Shown: positions 1-8,100 of the stretch, in pieces
Numbering within the stretch: the first letter of the stretch is position 1
How the letters are laid out: each line of letters begins with the position of its first letter
Source of the DNA: Methanobacteriota archaeon
Lineage (GTDB): Archaea > Halobacteriota > Halobacteria > Halobacteriales > Halalkalicoccaceae
Assembly: GCA_022561895.1 (NCBI GenBank)
Contig: JADFQH010000038.1
Coordinates: forward strand, 1-14,470
Direction: 5' to 3'
DNA length: 14,470 bases
Notes under the pieces: generated by a model
Database searches by the model: none
What the model saw: the letters and a program-made list of their open reading frames with translations, nothing else
Told to the model about the DNA's origin: nothing
Position numbers and translations under genes: made by a program

Positions 1-21
1 CGCGATCGACGCCGCGTTGCA

Positions 22-153
22 CTATCTGCCCGACGGCGAGAGCAGCGGCGTCTGCGTGGCGGGCACGGACGGGTGCGCGAGCTGCGAGAGGGCCTCGTAC
101 GCGACGACCGCGCCCTGCGAGTACGCGATCACGGTGAGCGACCGGCAGCGCCG
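22..153 (-). other. alpha/beta-hydrolase-like tail fused to the M20 protein
   Basis: Codons 286-328 of the M20 reading frame no longer resemble M20. They encode a hydrophobic strand followed by AYSQGAVVAYEAL, which resembles the nucleophile elbow (G/A-x-S-x-G then a helix) of serine alpha/beta hydrolases. It is preceded by SLTVI, as expected for the strand leading to the nucleophile. No M20 continuation is visible in the other two frames of this strand, so this is a sequence junction near 153-156 rather than a simple frameshift. The stop at 22-24 cuts the tail off before any complete hydrolase fold. The family assignment rests on one short motif. Confidence 0.45.
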
Positions 154-1008
154 CGCCTCCTCGGCGATCACGTTAGTCGCGGTCCCGGCTTCGACCCGGC
201 CGACGTTCACCCGGGTCATTCCCTCCGAATGTCGAGGAATCGCGTAGGCGTCGTTCACCGCCGTCGCCATCGTTTGGATCGCGTTTTCTCCCTCTTCGGG
301 GGCCTTTCCCGCGTGTGCTGAGGCCCCCCTAAACTCCGCCTTCAGGTGGCTCATCGCGAGCGGCTTTTCGATCCCCGCGACCACCTCGCCGGTCGGGTGA
401 TCGAGGCCGACGTGGACACAGAGCAGGTACTCGATTCCCTTTATGTACCTGCCCTCGGCCATCGGCCGTCCGCCGCCGGCTTCCTCCTCCGCCGGCTGGA
501 AGAACACGGTAAGCGTTCCAGAGAACTCGCTGTCCATCACCGCCTCGATTACGCCCAGCCCGATCGCCATGTGGGCGTCATGCCCGCAGGCGTGCATCAC
601 CCCCTCGTGCTCCGATCGAAATTTCTCTCGGGTGGGACGATGGTCCTCGCTTGCTTCCTCGATGAACAGCCCGTCGATATCGACTCGGAGCCCAATGGAT
701 GGCCCCTCGCCGCGATCGAGGACGGCCACACAGCCCGTCTGTCCACCCTCACAGGCCGCGAGCACGTCCTCGCTGGCACCCCGTTCGCGGGCGCGCTCGA
801 ACCACGGCCGTAGCTCCGCGTCGCTCGGGACGGCCATCCGGCTCTCCGAGCGCATCGTTTCGTGACCGACCGCGAGTTCATCAACTTGCATTTGTTCGAG
901 CTCCTCGACCAACAGACTCGTCGTGTAGAACTCCCGCCACGCCGGTTCGGGATACCGGTGGAACCGTCGCCTGCGCTCGACCAGTCGTCCTCTCAAATCC
1001 TGTGACAT
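22..1008 (-). CDS. M20-family amidohydrolase (AbgB/aminoacylase-like), C-terminally truncated and fused to foreign sequence
   Basis: The 328-residue product is an M20 zinc-dependent amidohydrolase of the kind that hydrolyses N-acyl amino acids or p-aminobenzoyl-glutamate. Visible family signatures are the metal motif HACGHDAH (residues 139-146), the QPAEEEAGGG block with catalytic/metal Glu (171-180), the CVHVGLDHPTG block (197-207) and the dimerisation-domain motif GASAHAGKAPEEGENAI (228-244). Family similarity stops at ATNVIAEEA (residue 285). Family members normally run to roughly 400-440 residues and supply a last metal-binding His near the C-terminus, which is missing here. The final 43 residues are unrelated. 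The ATG at 1006-1008 was chosen because a box A-like TATTTTAA lies about 30 nt upstream and the N-terminus matches the family. It is divergent from the dehydrogenase gene. Enzyme activity is doubtful, so this may be a pseudogene. Exact substrate is unknown. Confidence 0.8.
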   Translation of the reverse strand: MSQDLRGRLVERRRRFHRYPEPAWREFYTTSLLVEELEQMQVDELAVGHETMRSESRMAVPSDAELRPWFERARERGASEDVLAACEGGQTGCVAVLDRGEGPSIGLRVDIDGLFIEEASEDHRPTREKFRSEHEGVMHACGHDAHMAIGLGVIEAVMDSEFSGTLTVFFQPAEEEAGGGRPMAEGRYIKGIEYLLCVHVGLDHPTGEVVAGIEKPLAMSHLKAEFRGASAHAGKAPEEGENAIQTMATAVNDAYAIPRHSEGMTRVNVGRVEAGTATNVIAEEARRCRSLTVIAYSQGAVVAYEALSQLAHPSVPATQTPLLSPSGR

Positions 1009-1034
1009 TCTCTCACGATTGCCGCCGTAGTCAC

Positions 1035-1042
1035 TTAAAATA
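1035..1042 (-). promoter_or_regulatory. box A of the M20 gene
   Basis: TATTTTAA on the minus strand is centred about 30 nt upstream of the M20 ATG, as expected for a leaderless or short-leader haloarchaeal transcript. Confidence 0.45.
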
Positions 1043-1058
1043 CACAGAAACCGTAGAC
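1040..1058. promoter_or_regulatory. degenerate copy of the promoter motif found at the aminotransferase start
   Basis: ATACACAGAAACCGTAGAC matches 17 of 19 bases of the sequence at 4661-4679, where it forms a near-perfect inverted repeat. Here the right arm is degenerate. It sits between the two divergent promoters of the M20 and dehydrogenase genes, a natural place for a shared operator. Regulatory function is inferred only from the recurrence and position. Confidence 0.4.
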
Positions 1059-1069
1059 GGCGAACACGA

Positions 1070-1077
1070 AGGTTTTA
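1070..1077 (+). promoter_or_regulatory. box A of the D-2-hydroxyacid dehydrogenase gene
   Basis: An AGGTTTTA stretch is centred about 30 nt before the ATG at 1104, consistent with a leaderless transcript. There is no Shine-Dalgarno sequence in front of the ATG. Confidence 0.45.
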
Positions 1078-1103
1078 GCGACGTGCGTTCGAGCCACGAT
1101 AGC

Positions 1104-2081
1104 ATGGCAAACGAACCGGATGTCGTCGTTCTCCGCGAGGGGACCGAGGGGCTTTCGACCGAACCATATAAGAAAGAACTCGAAACGCGTCTGCCCGATC
1201 ACGAGATTCGGCGGGCGGCGACCGCGCGCGAGGAGCGCGACCTGATCGCGAACGCGCGCGTCGTCACCGGCGTCCGGATCGACGAGGCGTTGTTGGGCCA
1301 CGCTGAGAACCTCGACCTGTTCGCCTGCGCCTTCGCGGGGACCGAACACCTCCCCATGAGGAAACTCGAAAAACGGGGTGTGGCGGTGACGAACGCCGGT
1401 GGAATCCACGCGCCGGGGATCGCTGAGGGCGTTCTTGGCAACATGCTCGTGTTCGCTCGGCGGCTCCACGAGGGCTGGCGACGGAAACAAGGCAGAGAGT
1501 GGCGACATTTTCAGTCCGGCGAGCTGACGGGAAGTACGGTGACGATCGTCGGGCTCGGCTCGATCGGGCGGGCGCTCACCCAGCGACTCGAAGGAATGGA
1601 AGTCGAGACGATCGGCGTGCGCTACTCGCCAGAGAAGGGCGGACCCACGGACGAGGTGATCGGGTTCGAGGAGGAGGCGCTTCACGACGCGCTCGCGCGC
1701 ACCGACTACCTCGCCATTGCCTGTCCGCTGACGGAGACCACGAGAGGGTTGATCGGCGAGGCGGAGTTCGCCACCCTCCCGCCGGAGGCGGTCGTGATCA
1801 ACGTCGCGCGCGGACCTATAATCGACACCGACGCGCTCGTCCGCGCGATTCGGAGCAACGGGATCCGGGGCGCGGCGCTCGACGTGACCGATCCCGAACC
1901 GCTCCCGCCGGAGCACGTCCTCTGGACGTTCGAGAACGTGCTGATCACGCCCCATACCGGCGGGCACACGCCGAGACACTGGGAGCGGTTGGCCGAGATC
2001 GTCGCCGGCAACGTCGAGCGACTCGACCGCGGAAAGGACCTCGAAGAGTTCGACAACCTCGTGCTGGCTCCCGGACCTTAG
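1104..2081 (+). CDS. D-2-hydroxyacid dehydrogenase, NAD(P)-dependent
   Basis: The 325-residue cytosolic oxidoreductase interconverts 2-keto acids and D-2-hydroxy acids with a nicotinamide cofactor. The Rossmann motif GLGSIG is at 150-155. The catalytic residues of the family are visible: Arg236 in VINVARGPIID, Glu265 in ALDVTDPEPLP and His284 in LITPHTGGHTP. Length is typical of the family (about 310-330). The open frame extends upstream of 1104, but that part overlaps the M20 gene and lacks family similarity. The ATG at 1104 begins the conserved N-terminal domain and has a box A 27-34 nt upstream. It is divergent from the M20 gene. It converges with the M24 gene, whose stop codon overlaps its own (2078-2081). 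The substrate cannot be told. Reduction of a keto acid made by the nearby aminotransferase is one possibility. Confidence 0.92.
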   Translation: MANEPDVVVLREGTEGLSTEPYKKELETRLPDHEIRRAATAREERDLIANARVVTGVRIDEALLGHAENLDLFACAFAGTEHLPMRKLEKRGVAVTNAGGIHAPGIAEGVLGNMLVFARRLHEGWRRKQGREWRHFQSGELTGSTVTIVGLGSIGRALTQRLEGMEVETIGVRYSPEKGGPTDEVIGFEEEALHDALARTDYLAIACPLTETTRGLIGEAEFATLPPEAVVINVARGPIIDTDALVRAIRSNGIRGAALDVTDPEPLPPEHVLWTFENVLITPHTGGHTPRHWERLAEIVAGNVERLDRGKDLEEFDNLVLAPGP

Positions 2082-3250
2082 ACCGAGAACACCTTCTGGG
2101 GGAACGCCGAAAAGCGCTCCGCGCCGTTTTCGGTCACGCGAAAGGACTCGCTGATCTCGACCCCCAACTCGTCCGTCCAGATTCCGGGGATCATGTGAAA
2201 CGTCATGTTCTCTTCCAATACTGTGTCGTCGCCCGGCCGGAGACTCGCGGTGTGCTCGCCCCAGTCCGGCGGGTAGCCAAGCCCCATCGAGTAGCCGATC
2301 CGATCCTCCTTTTCGATGCCGTGTTTCGCGATCGTCTCGCGCCACGCCCGCTCGACTTCCTCGCAGGTGACGCCCGGCGCGGCCGTATCGAGCGCCGCGT
2401 TCAGCCCCTCGACGACTACCTCTGCGACCCGTTCCATCTCGTTGGGAACGCCGCCGACGACGGCGGTTCGAGCCAGCGGCGAGTGATACCGGTGGCGACA
2501 GCCGGCGAGCTCGACGATGACGGGATCTCCGTTCCTGAATGGCTCGTCGGACCACGTGAGATGCGGTGTGCCGGTGTGCTCGCCGGAGGGCATGAGCGGG
2601 ACGATCGCGGGGTAGTCCCCGCCCATCCCCTCGATCCCGCCGACGAGGGTCTGATAGATCTCCGCGGCGACCGTCGATTCCGGTACTCCGGGACCCATCG
2701 CGTCGATCCCCGCCTCCATCGCGGCCTCCGAAAGCTGCGTGGCCTCCTCGATCAGCTCTATCTCCCGGTCGGATTTCACTACCCGAACCCAGTTCACCAG
2801 CAGGGTGGCGTCCGAAAAGGTCGCCTCGGGCAGCTTCTCTTGGAGGCGCTGGTGGGATTTTGCGGTGTAGTAGTAAGCGTCCATCTCGACGCCGACGTTG
2901 GTGTCGCCTCGCCCCATCCCCTCGATCACCCGCGCGACGAAGTCCATCGGATGTTTGCCGACCGGCGACTGGACGTGGTCGTCGTCGTAGGAGTGAAGGT
3001 TCCCGTGGTCGATCCAGACGGTGGCTTTCGCCCCGTTTTTGTCCATCTCGCGGCCCACCCAGACGGGTTGGTCGTGGTCCAGCGAGACGATCAGTCCCTG
3101 GTGGACGTAAAAGGACCAGCCGTCATACCCTGAGAGGTAGTTCATGTTCGCCGGATCGGTAAGAAAGAGCGTCTCGATTCCCGCCTCGCGCATGCGCTCT
3201 TTCGTCCGTTTCAGCCGCCCCTCGTACTCCGATCGATCGAACACCTGCAT
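2078..3250 (-). CDS. M24-family hydrolase, ectoine hydrolase (DoeA/EutD)-like
   Basis: The 390-residue protein has the creatinase/prolidase two-domain layout: an N-terminal domain (about 1-160) and a C-terminal pita-bread domain (about 165-390). The N-terminal block DPANMNYLSGYDGWSFYVHQ (32-51) and the C-terminal YPPDWGEHTASLRPGD (326-341) recall ectoine hydrolases of the DoeA/EutD group rather than true Xaa-Pro peptidases. The five metal ligands of M24 peptidases are mostly replaced: Glu247 and Pro257 stand where the two Asp belong, and Ile354 where a Glu belongs. This again fits the metal-independent branch. The ATG at 3248-3250 was chosen for its family-like start. An in-frame GTG at 3263-3265 is the alternative. 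It lies 68 bp downstream of the aminotransferase and probably shares its transcript. The substrate is inferred, not shown. Creatinase-like or peptidase-like roles remain possible. Confidence 0.85.
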   Translation of the reverse strand: MQVFDRSEYEGRLKRTKERMREAGIETLFLTDPANMNYLSGYDGWSFYVHQGLIVSLDHDQPVWVGREMDKNGAKATVWIDHGNLHSYDDDHVQSPVGKHPMDFVARVIEGMGRGDTNVGVEMDAYYYTAKSHQRLQEKLPEATFSDATLLVNWVRVVKSDREIELIEEATQLSEAAMEAGIDAMGPGVPESTVAAEIYQTLVGGIEGMGGDYPAIVPLMPSGEHTGTPHLTWSDEPFRNGDPVIVELAGCRHRYHSPLARTAVVGGVPNEMERVAEVVVEGLNAALDTAAPGVTCEEVERAWRETIAKHGIEKEDRIGYSMGLGYPPDWGEHTASLRPGDDTVLEENMTFHMIPGIWTDELGVEISESFRVTENGAERFSAFPQKVFSV

Positions 3251-3318
3251 GAAACTCACTACCACATGGCTCTCGGCCCCACGACTTAGGTTTTCGTATA
3301 CCCCGGAAACGAAATCCG

Positions 3319-4662
3319 TTATCGAGTCGCCTCGATCGCGTCCAGAAACAGCGAGATCCCCAGCTCGATCTCGCGTTCGGTAACGTCGAGCGGCGGCAGG
3401 AGTCTAACGGTGCTGTAGCCACAGCCGAGCGTGAGCAGGCCGCGTTCAAGGCCGGCTTTCACGACGGCGGTACGCCGTTCTCTCGAGTCGAACTCGACGG
3501 CGAGCATGAGACCCTTGCCCCGCACGTCGACAACGCTGTCGAAATCGACATCACGAAGCAGTTCTTTCACCTGCCGGCCGCGCTCGCGGGCGTTTTCGAG
3601 GAGGTCGTGCTCGTCGATCGCGTCAAGGGTAAACACGCCCTGGGCTGCCGCGAGCAGATCACCCCCGCCCCACGTCGAGCCCAATCGATTCTTCTCCTCG
3701 GGGAAGATCTCCTTCCGGGAGATCGTCGCCCCCGATCGCAGGGCTTTCGCGCTACAGATCACGTCCGGTTCGATCGCGTAGTGATCCGACGCCCACATTT
3801 TCCCTGTGCGGCCGAGTCCGGATTGAATCTCGTCGACGACGAGGTGAATCTCGTGGGTTTCACAGGCTTGCTGTACTTCCGCCATGAACGCCTCGCTCGG
3901 GAAGCAATAGCCGCCGACGCCCTGAATCGGTTCGAGAATCAAGAATGCGACCTCTCGGGGATCGAGATACCCCCGCTCGGGATCGAGCATGCGCTCCAGT
4001 TGGGAGCGCCCGCCCGCGAAGAAGCCACACGAGCAGGTCGCCGCCTCGCAGGTGCGGTCCTCGCAGAACGGCACCGTCCGCGTGCCGGCGATCTCGGGAT
4101 AGGCGCGAGTATAAACGTCGCCCGAGCGCGTCATCGAGAGCGTTCCGAGCGTCCGGCCGTGGAATCCACCCAGAAAACTGATCCCGTACTTGCGTTCGGG
4201 CGTGTTCGCGTAGGTGATCTTCATTGCGTTCTCGATGGCTTCCGCCCCGGAGTTCGAGAGGAAGACGGTGTCCATCCCGTACTGCGAACTGGCTTCGACG
4301 AGCCGTTCCATGAGCTGGGCTGCTCCCGGAATTTCGGGGTTTTCTGGCCCGCCTGCGGAACCCGCATAGAAGTCCTGTCCGGCGATTTTCGTGGGATCCC
4401 CGAGATCAAGCTCTCCCATTGGGTCGAGGATCTTCGGGTTGTTGTATCCCAACGGCGCGGCCCCGATATGGCAGGTAAAATCCAGAAACACGTTGCCGTC
4501 GAGATCGGTACAAAAGGGTCCTTCGGCCTCTCCACTGATATCCCAGACGAACTCGTGGGAGTACTCGCTGGGTGCGGCGTGACGGTGGTGAGCGTCGATC
4601 CATTCTCTGGCCCGCTCGCCGGGGAGCCGCCGGACGCTCGGCTCCGCGTTATCACGATTCAT
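3319..4662 (-). CDS. class III PLP-dependent aminotransferase
   Basis: The 447-residue protein belongs to the fold-type I, class III group (GABA, ornithine, diaminobutyrate and acetylornithine transaminases), which moves a terminal amino group to a 2-keto acid. Visible motifs are SNSGAEAIENAMK (136-148, cofactor phosphate region), GGFHGRTLGTLSMT (165-178), the Asp277 that holds the pyridine nitrogen in VVDEIQSGLGRTGKMW, and the Schiff-base Lys306 in ICSAKALRSG. A four-cysteine segment (Cys200, 205, 210, 212) lies in a loop where most class III enzymes have none. The ATG at 4660-4662 follows a box A by about 25 nt and is probably leaderless. The M24 gene follows in the same direction, so the two may act in one pathway such as opening a cyclic amino acid and transaminating the product. 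The substrate is not determined. Confidence 0.92.
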   Translation of the reverse strand: MNRDNAEPSVRRLPGERAREWIDAHHRHAAPSEYSHEFVWDISGEAEGPFCTDLDGNVFLDFTCHIGAAPLGYNNPKILDPMGELDLGDPTKIAGQDFYAGSAGGPENPEIPGAAQLMERLVEASSQYGMDTVFLSNSGAEAIENAMKITYANTPERKYGISFLGGFHGRTLGTLSMTRSGDVYTRAYPEIAGTRTVPFCEDRTCEAATCSCGFFAGGRSQLERMLDPERGYLDPREVAFLILEPIQGVGGYCFPSEAFMAEVQQACETHEIHLVVDEIQSGLGRTGKMWASDHYAIEPDVICSAKALRSGATISRKEIFPEEKNRLGSTWGGGDLLAAAQGVFTLDAIDEHDLLENARERGRQVKELLRDVDFDSVVDVRGKGLMLAVEFDSRERRTAVVKAGLERGLLTLGCGYSTVRLLPPLDVTEREIELGISLFLDAIEATR

Positions 4663-4679
4663 ACACAGAAACTGTATAC
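4661..4679 (-). promoter_or_regulatory. inverted-repeat operator candidate at the aminotransferase start
   Basis: TACACAGAAACTGTATA at 4662-4678 has arms TACACAG and CTGTATA that pair at 6 of 7 positions around AAA. It lies between the box A (4684-4690) and the start codon, which it touches. A protein bound there would block transcription start. A related copy occurs at 1040-1058. Confidence 0.5.
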
Positions 4680-4683
4680 ATCG

Positions 4684-4690
4684 TTATTAA
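4684..4690 (-). promoter_or_regulatory. box A of the aminotransferase gene
   Basis: TTAATAA on the minus strand is centred about 25 nt upstream of the ATG at 4662, matching a leaderless haloarchaeal promoter. Confidence 0.5.
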
Positions 4691-4891
4691 CTCTTGTTGT
4701 GCATTAGTGTTCCTCGGCCGTGATCTACAGAAAGACGAGGCGAGTGCTCGGGGCTGAACCTGGAGGCGGTCCACTCAGAGTTGTGTCGAACACTGGCCTG
4801 ATTTCGGAGTGAATTCGGAAAATTGCTATTGCCCTTTCGAACTGAGTTACTGCCGATCACCGATTGCCCACCGCTGATCAGGGGGACGACG

Positions 4892-5191
4892 ATGGACGAC
4901 ATACTCACCGACACGAAAAACAATCTCGAACAGTATGCTGCCGACCGACAGCTCACGGCCGAAGCGGAAGCGATCCGCCAGGAAGCGCTCGAACTCCTCT
5001 CTCAACTCGCCGCCCTCGACCCGGCTCCCGCTGACGCCCCTCCCGAGGAGTTCGACCCGTTACAGTCGAGAAGTCACACCACCGACGACCCGTTTTCGAG
5101 GGATTCGGTCGTGTTCGGTTCGGATCCAAACTGCGGGAAGTGGATCGCGGTTTCCCCCGAGACGCTCGTTTCGCTCGAGGATACTCAGTGA
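4892..5191 (+). CDS. small uncharacterised haloarchaeal protein
   Basis: This is an acidic 99-residue protein that I do not recognise. Residues about 4-45 look like one long amphipathic helix (LTDTKNNLEQYAADRQLTAE and onward), which could form a coiled coil. A Pro/Asp-rich linker follows (about 45-75), then a short conserved-looking end (PNCGKWIAVSPETLVSLED) with a single Cys. There is no signal peptide or membrane segment. The frame is open further upstream, but the ATG at 4892 begins the acidic helical part and is preceded by GGGGGA 6-11 nt upstream, a weak ribosome-binding site. It converges on the ribonucleotide reductase gene with its stop 1 bp away, so the two ends abut. The haloarchaeal base composition and third-position GC support a real gene. 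Confidence 0.7.
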   Translation: MDDILTDTKNNLEQYAADRQLTAEAEAIRQEALELLSQLAALDPAPADAPPEEFDPLQSRSHTTDDPFSRDSVVFGSDPNCGKWIAVSPETLVSLEDTQ

Positions 5192-5192
5192 G

Positions 5193-8100
5193 TTAGCACT
5201 CCGACCAGCCACAGGACTCGCAGGTCTTACAGCCCTCGGAGTAGTAAAGTGTCATCGACCCACAGTCGGGACACTCGGGGCTTTCCCCGGCGTCGATGAG
5301 GTCCTGATGGGCGTCCGTCGAGGAGCCCGAATCAACCGCCGTCCTACCCCCGGAGTCCGATGGACTCCGGCGTACTCCGGAATCACTTCGTGATTCCAGA
5401 CCGCCGTCGGAGCTCGGCGGGTTCTCGTGTGCGCCGGAATCGCCTCGTGATTCGAGATCCCGATCCGAGTCTCCGCCGGTCGACTCCGCAGCGTCCTCCA
5501 GTTCGGTGAGGTTCTGCTGTTTGGGGTAGGCACGCTCGATCTCGCCATCGAGATACCGCCGCAGCGCGGTGCCGATCGCGTCGGGGATCGAGTTGACCTG
5601 CTGGCCCTTGTCCCACGCGACCTTCGGCGAGCGAATTCCCTGTAACTCGCTTGCGATCTCCTCGGGATCGACGCCCGAGCGCAGGGCCGTCGAGATGGTT
5701 TTTGCGAGCGCCTCGGTGAAGCTCGCGGTAAAGCCTCCCGAATTGCCGATGTTCGCAAACAGTTCGAACGGTCGTCCCTCGCTGTCCTCGTTGATGTTGA
5801 CGTAGAGCTTGCCGTAGCCGGTGTCGATGCGCTGGGTTATCCCATGTAAGACGTCCGGTCGCGGGCGTTTGGTGGCGTACTGGCCCGATTCGGGGGTGAA
5901 ACTGAACTCGTCGGAGACGACCGCGCGGACCTCCTCGTGAGTCAGGAAGTCGTCGATCCCGCCGAACACCTCGGTGATCTGCTCGACCAGCGCTTCTGCG
6001 GCTTCTTCTTCGTCCGCGAACTCCGCGTTGTCCGCCCGCGTGGTGAGCACCTGCTTCGAGCGGGTTCCATCCCGATAGACGGTGACGCCCTTCCCGCCGT
6101 TGTCGTAAATATATCTGTAGACCTCCTCCATATCCTCTCGACTGGCCTCGTTCGGGAAGTTACAGGTCTTCGAGATGGCACTGTCCACCCCTTTCTGGCA
6201 GGCACACTGGACGGCGGCGTGGTCCTTGCCCGTGAGATCCGCGGTGACGACGAACAGCTCGCCGATGGCGTTCGGCACGGTCGAAAGACCCTCGACGCCG
6301 TCGAATTTATTGCTACTCATCTGCTCTTGGGCTTCGCGCTTTACCGCCTCGACGTCGATCTCGTTCGCTTCGAGGACTCTCAGGAAGTAGTCGTCGAACT
6401 CGACGAGCATCTCGTCGCCCTGAACGTCGTCTGAGACGTTCTTGTAGTACGCAACGTTGTAGATCGGCTCACACCCTCCCGTGGTGTTGCCGACCATCGA
6501 GGTCGTGCCTGTAGGCGCGATCGTCGTCGTATTGTGATTTCTGATCGGGAATCCCTCTTTCCAGTCGTCGGCGCTCTCGCCGGTCTGGTGTTCGAACCAC
6601 TCGCGGTAGTTCGTTGGATCCGCGTACTTCGAGTCGGACCAGTCCTCGAAGGGGCCGCGCTCGCCTGCGAGTTCGCGACTCGTCCGTTTCGAACCGTGGT
6701 TGATTCGGGTCATGAGCTGGCTCGCCATCTCGTTTCCTTCCTCGCTGCCGTAGCGCACGCCCAGTTGGATGTACAGCTGCGCCAGCCCCATGATACCCAG
6801 CCCGATCTTTCGCATTTCCCGTACTTTCTGTTCGATCTCGGAGACCGGGAAATCGGACATGGTGACGACGTTCTCCAAAAAGCGCGTCCCGAGTTCGATC
6901 CGTCGCTCGAACTCCTCGGTGTCGATCGCCTCCTCGAGGTAGGCCGCCATCGCCGACCCAAGTGAATCGTACTCGCCCCCGTGCTCGGCGTGCCAGACCC
7001 GCCAGTCAGGTGCGTCGTGTGCTGCGAGCGTCGAGAGGTTGATATGGCCGAGATTACAGGCCTCGTACTCCTCCAAAGGTTGCTCTCCGCAAGGATTTGT
7101 TGCAAGAATCCGATGATCTGGATGTTCGTCCACATCGAACGAGTGTTCCTTGTTCACCCGTTCGAGGAAGATGATTCCCGGCTCGCCGTTCTCATAGGCG
7201 CCATCGACGATCCGCTCCCAGATCGCCTCGGCCGGAATCGAGAACTCCTCGCCGACCTCGACATGGTGGCCCAGCCCGTAGCGCTCGTACATCTCCTTCG
7301 TCTCGGCCGTGGCGATGTGTGGTTCCTCTGTACGGGGGTTCTCGAAGACGAACTCTTCGTCGGCGTAGAGCGCCTCCATGAACTCGTCCGTAACCCCGAC
7401 GGAGATGTTGAAGTTAGAGAGGTGACCCTCGACGGCGTTGCGAAGGTGTTTCGGCACTCTCCCATCGTCGTCGATCAGTTCGCGGGCCTCTTCGAGCGCT
7501 TCGGAGAAGGTAGTGTAGGTGTAGTCGTCGGGATCGTTGAGTTTGAGGGTGTGAGCAAGCGAGACGTCCTTGTTCTTTGCATGGATGAACTCGATGACGT
7601 CCGGATGGGAGACGCGCATGACGCCCATCTGTGCGCCCCGCCGAGTACCTCCTTGGGCGATCGTCTCGCACATCTGATCGAACGTCCGCATGAACGTAAT
7701 CGGACCGGAGGCGATTCCCCCTGTACTTCCGACGCTATCGCCGTATGGCCGTAATCGCCAGAAGGCATAGCCCATACCGCCGCCGCTGTTGTGTGAGACG
7801 ATACCGTCCGTGACGTACTCGTGGTTGTCTGCAACAGTGATGTCGTAGACAGTTGCGTTCGCCGATCCGGATACGCTTTCGACCTCGACGCCGTACTCGT
7901 CACCGATGACGTACGAATCGCGTGCGTTCACCGACTCGGCGTTTGCGAGTCCGAGTTCACGACGTTCGTCGATGAACCCGACATCACGCATGAACGCCGT
8001 TCGGCCCTCGCCGGTCGTCGGAATCAGTCCGTAGTACGGATGTGCGTCCTCGTCGCGGATGACCGACTTCTTGACCGGGTAGCCAAGCCCCATCATCAGC

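Noticed and set aside
1035..2555. Long minus-strand frame (506 codons) opposite the dehydrogenase and M24 genes
   Set aside because: It is Arg-rich and lacks family motifs. It is the usual antisense frame of GC-rich haloarchaeal genes.
1499..3133. Long plus-strand frame (544 codons) opposite and out of frame with the real genes
   Set aside because: It is Arg/Asp/His-rich shadow composition, while the dehydrogenase and M24 frames carry clear family motifs.
4687..4956. 89-codon minus-strand ORF overlapping the small acidic gene
   Set aside because: It is Ser/Arg-rich with no family signal, and it overlaps the start of the better-supported gene on the other strand.
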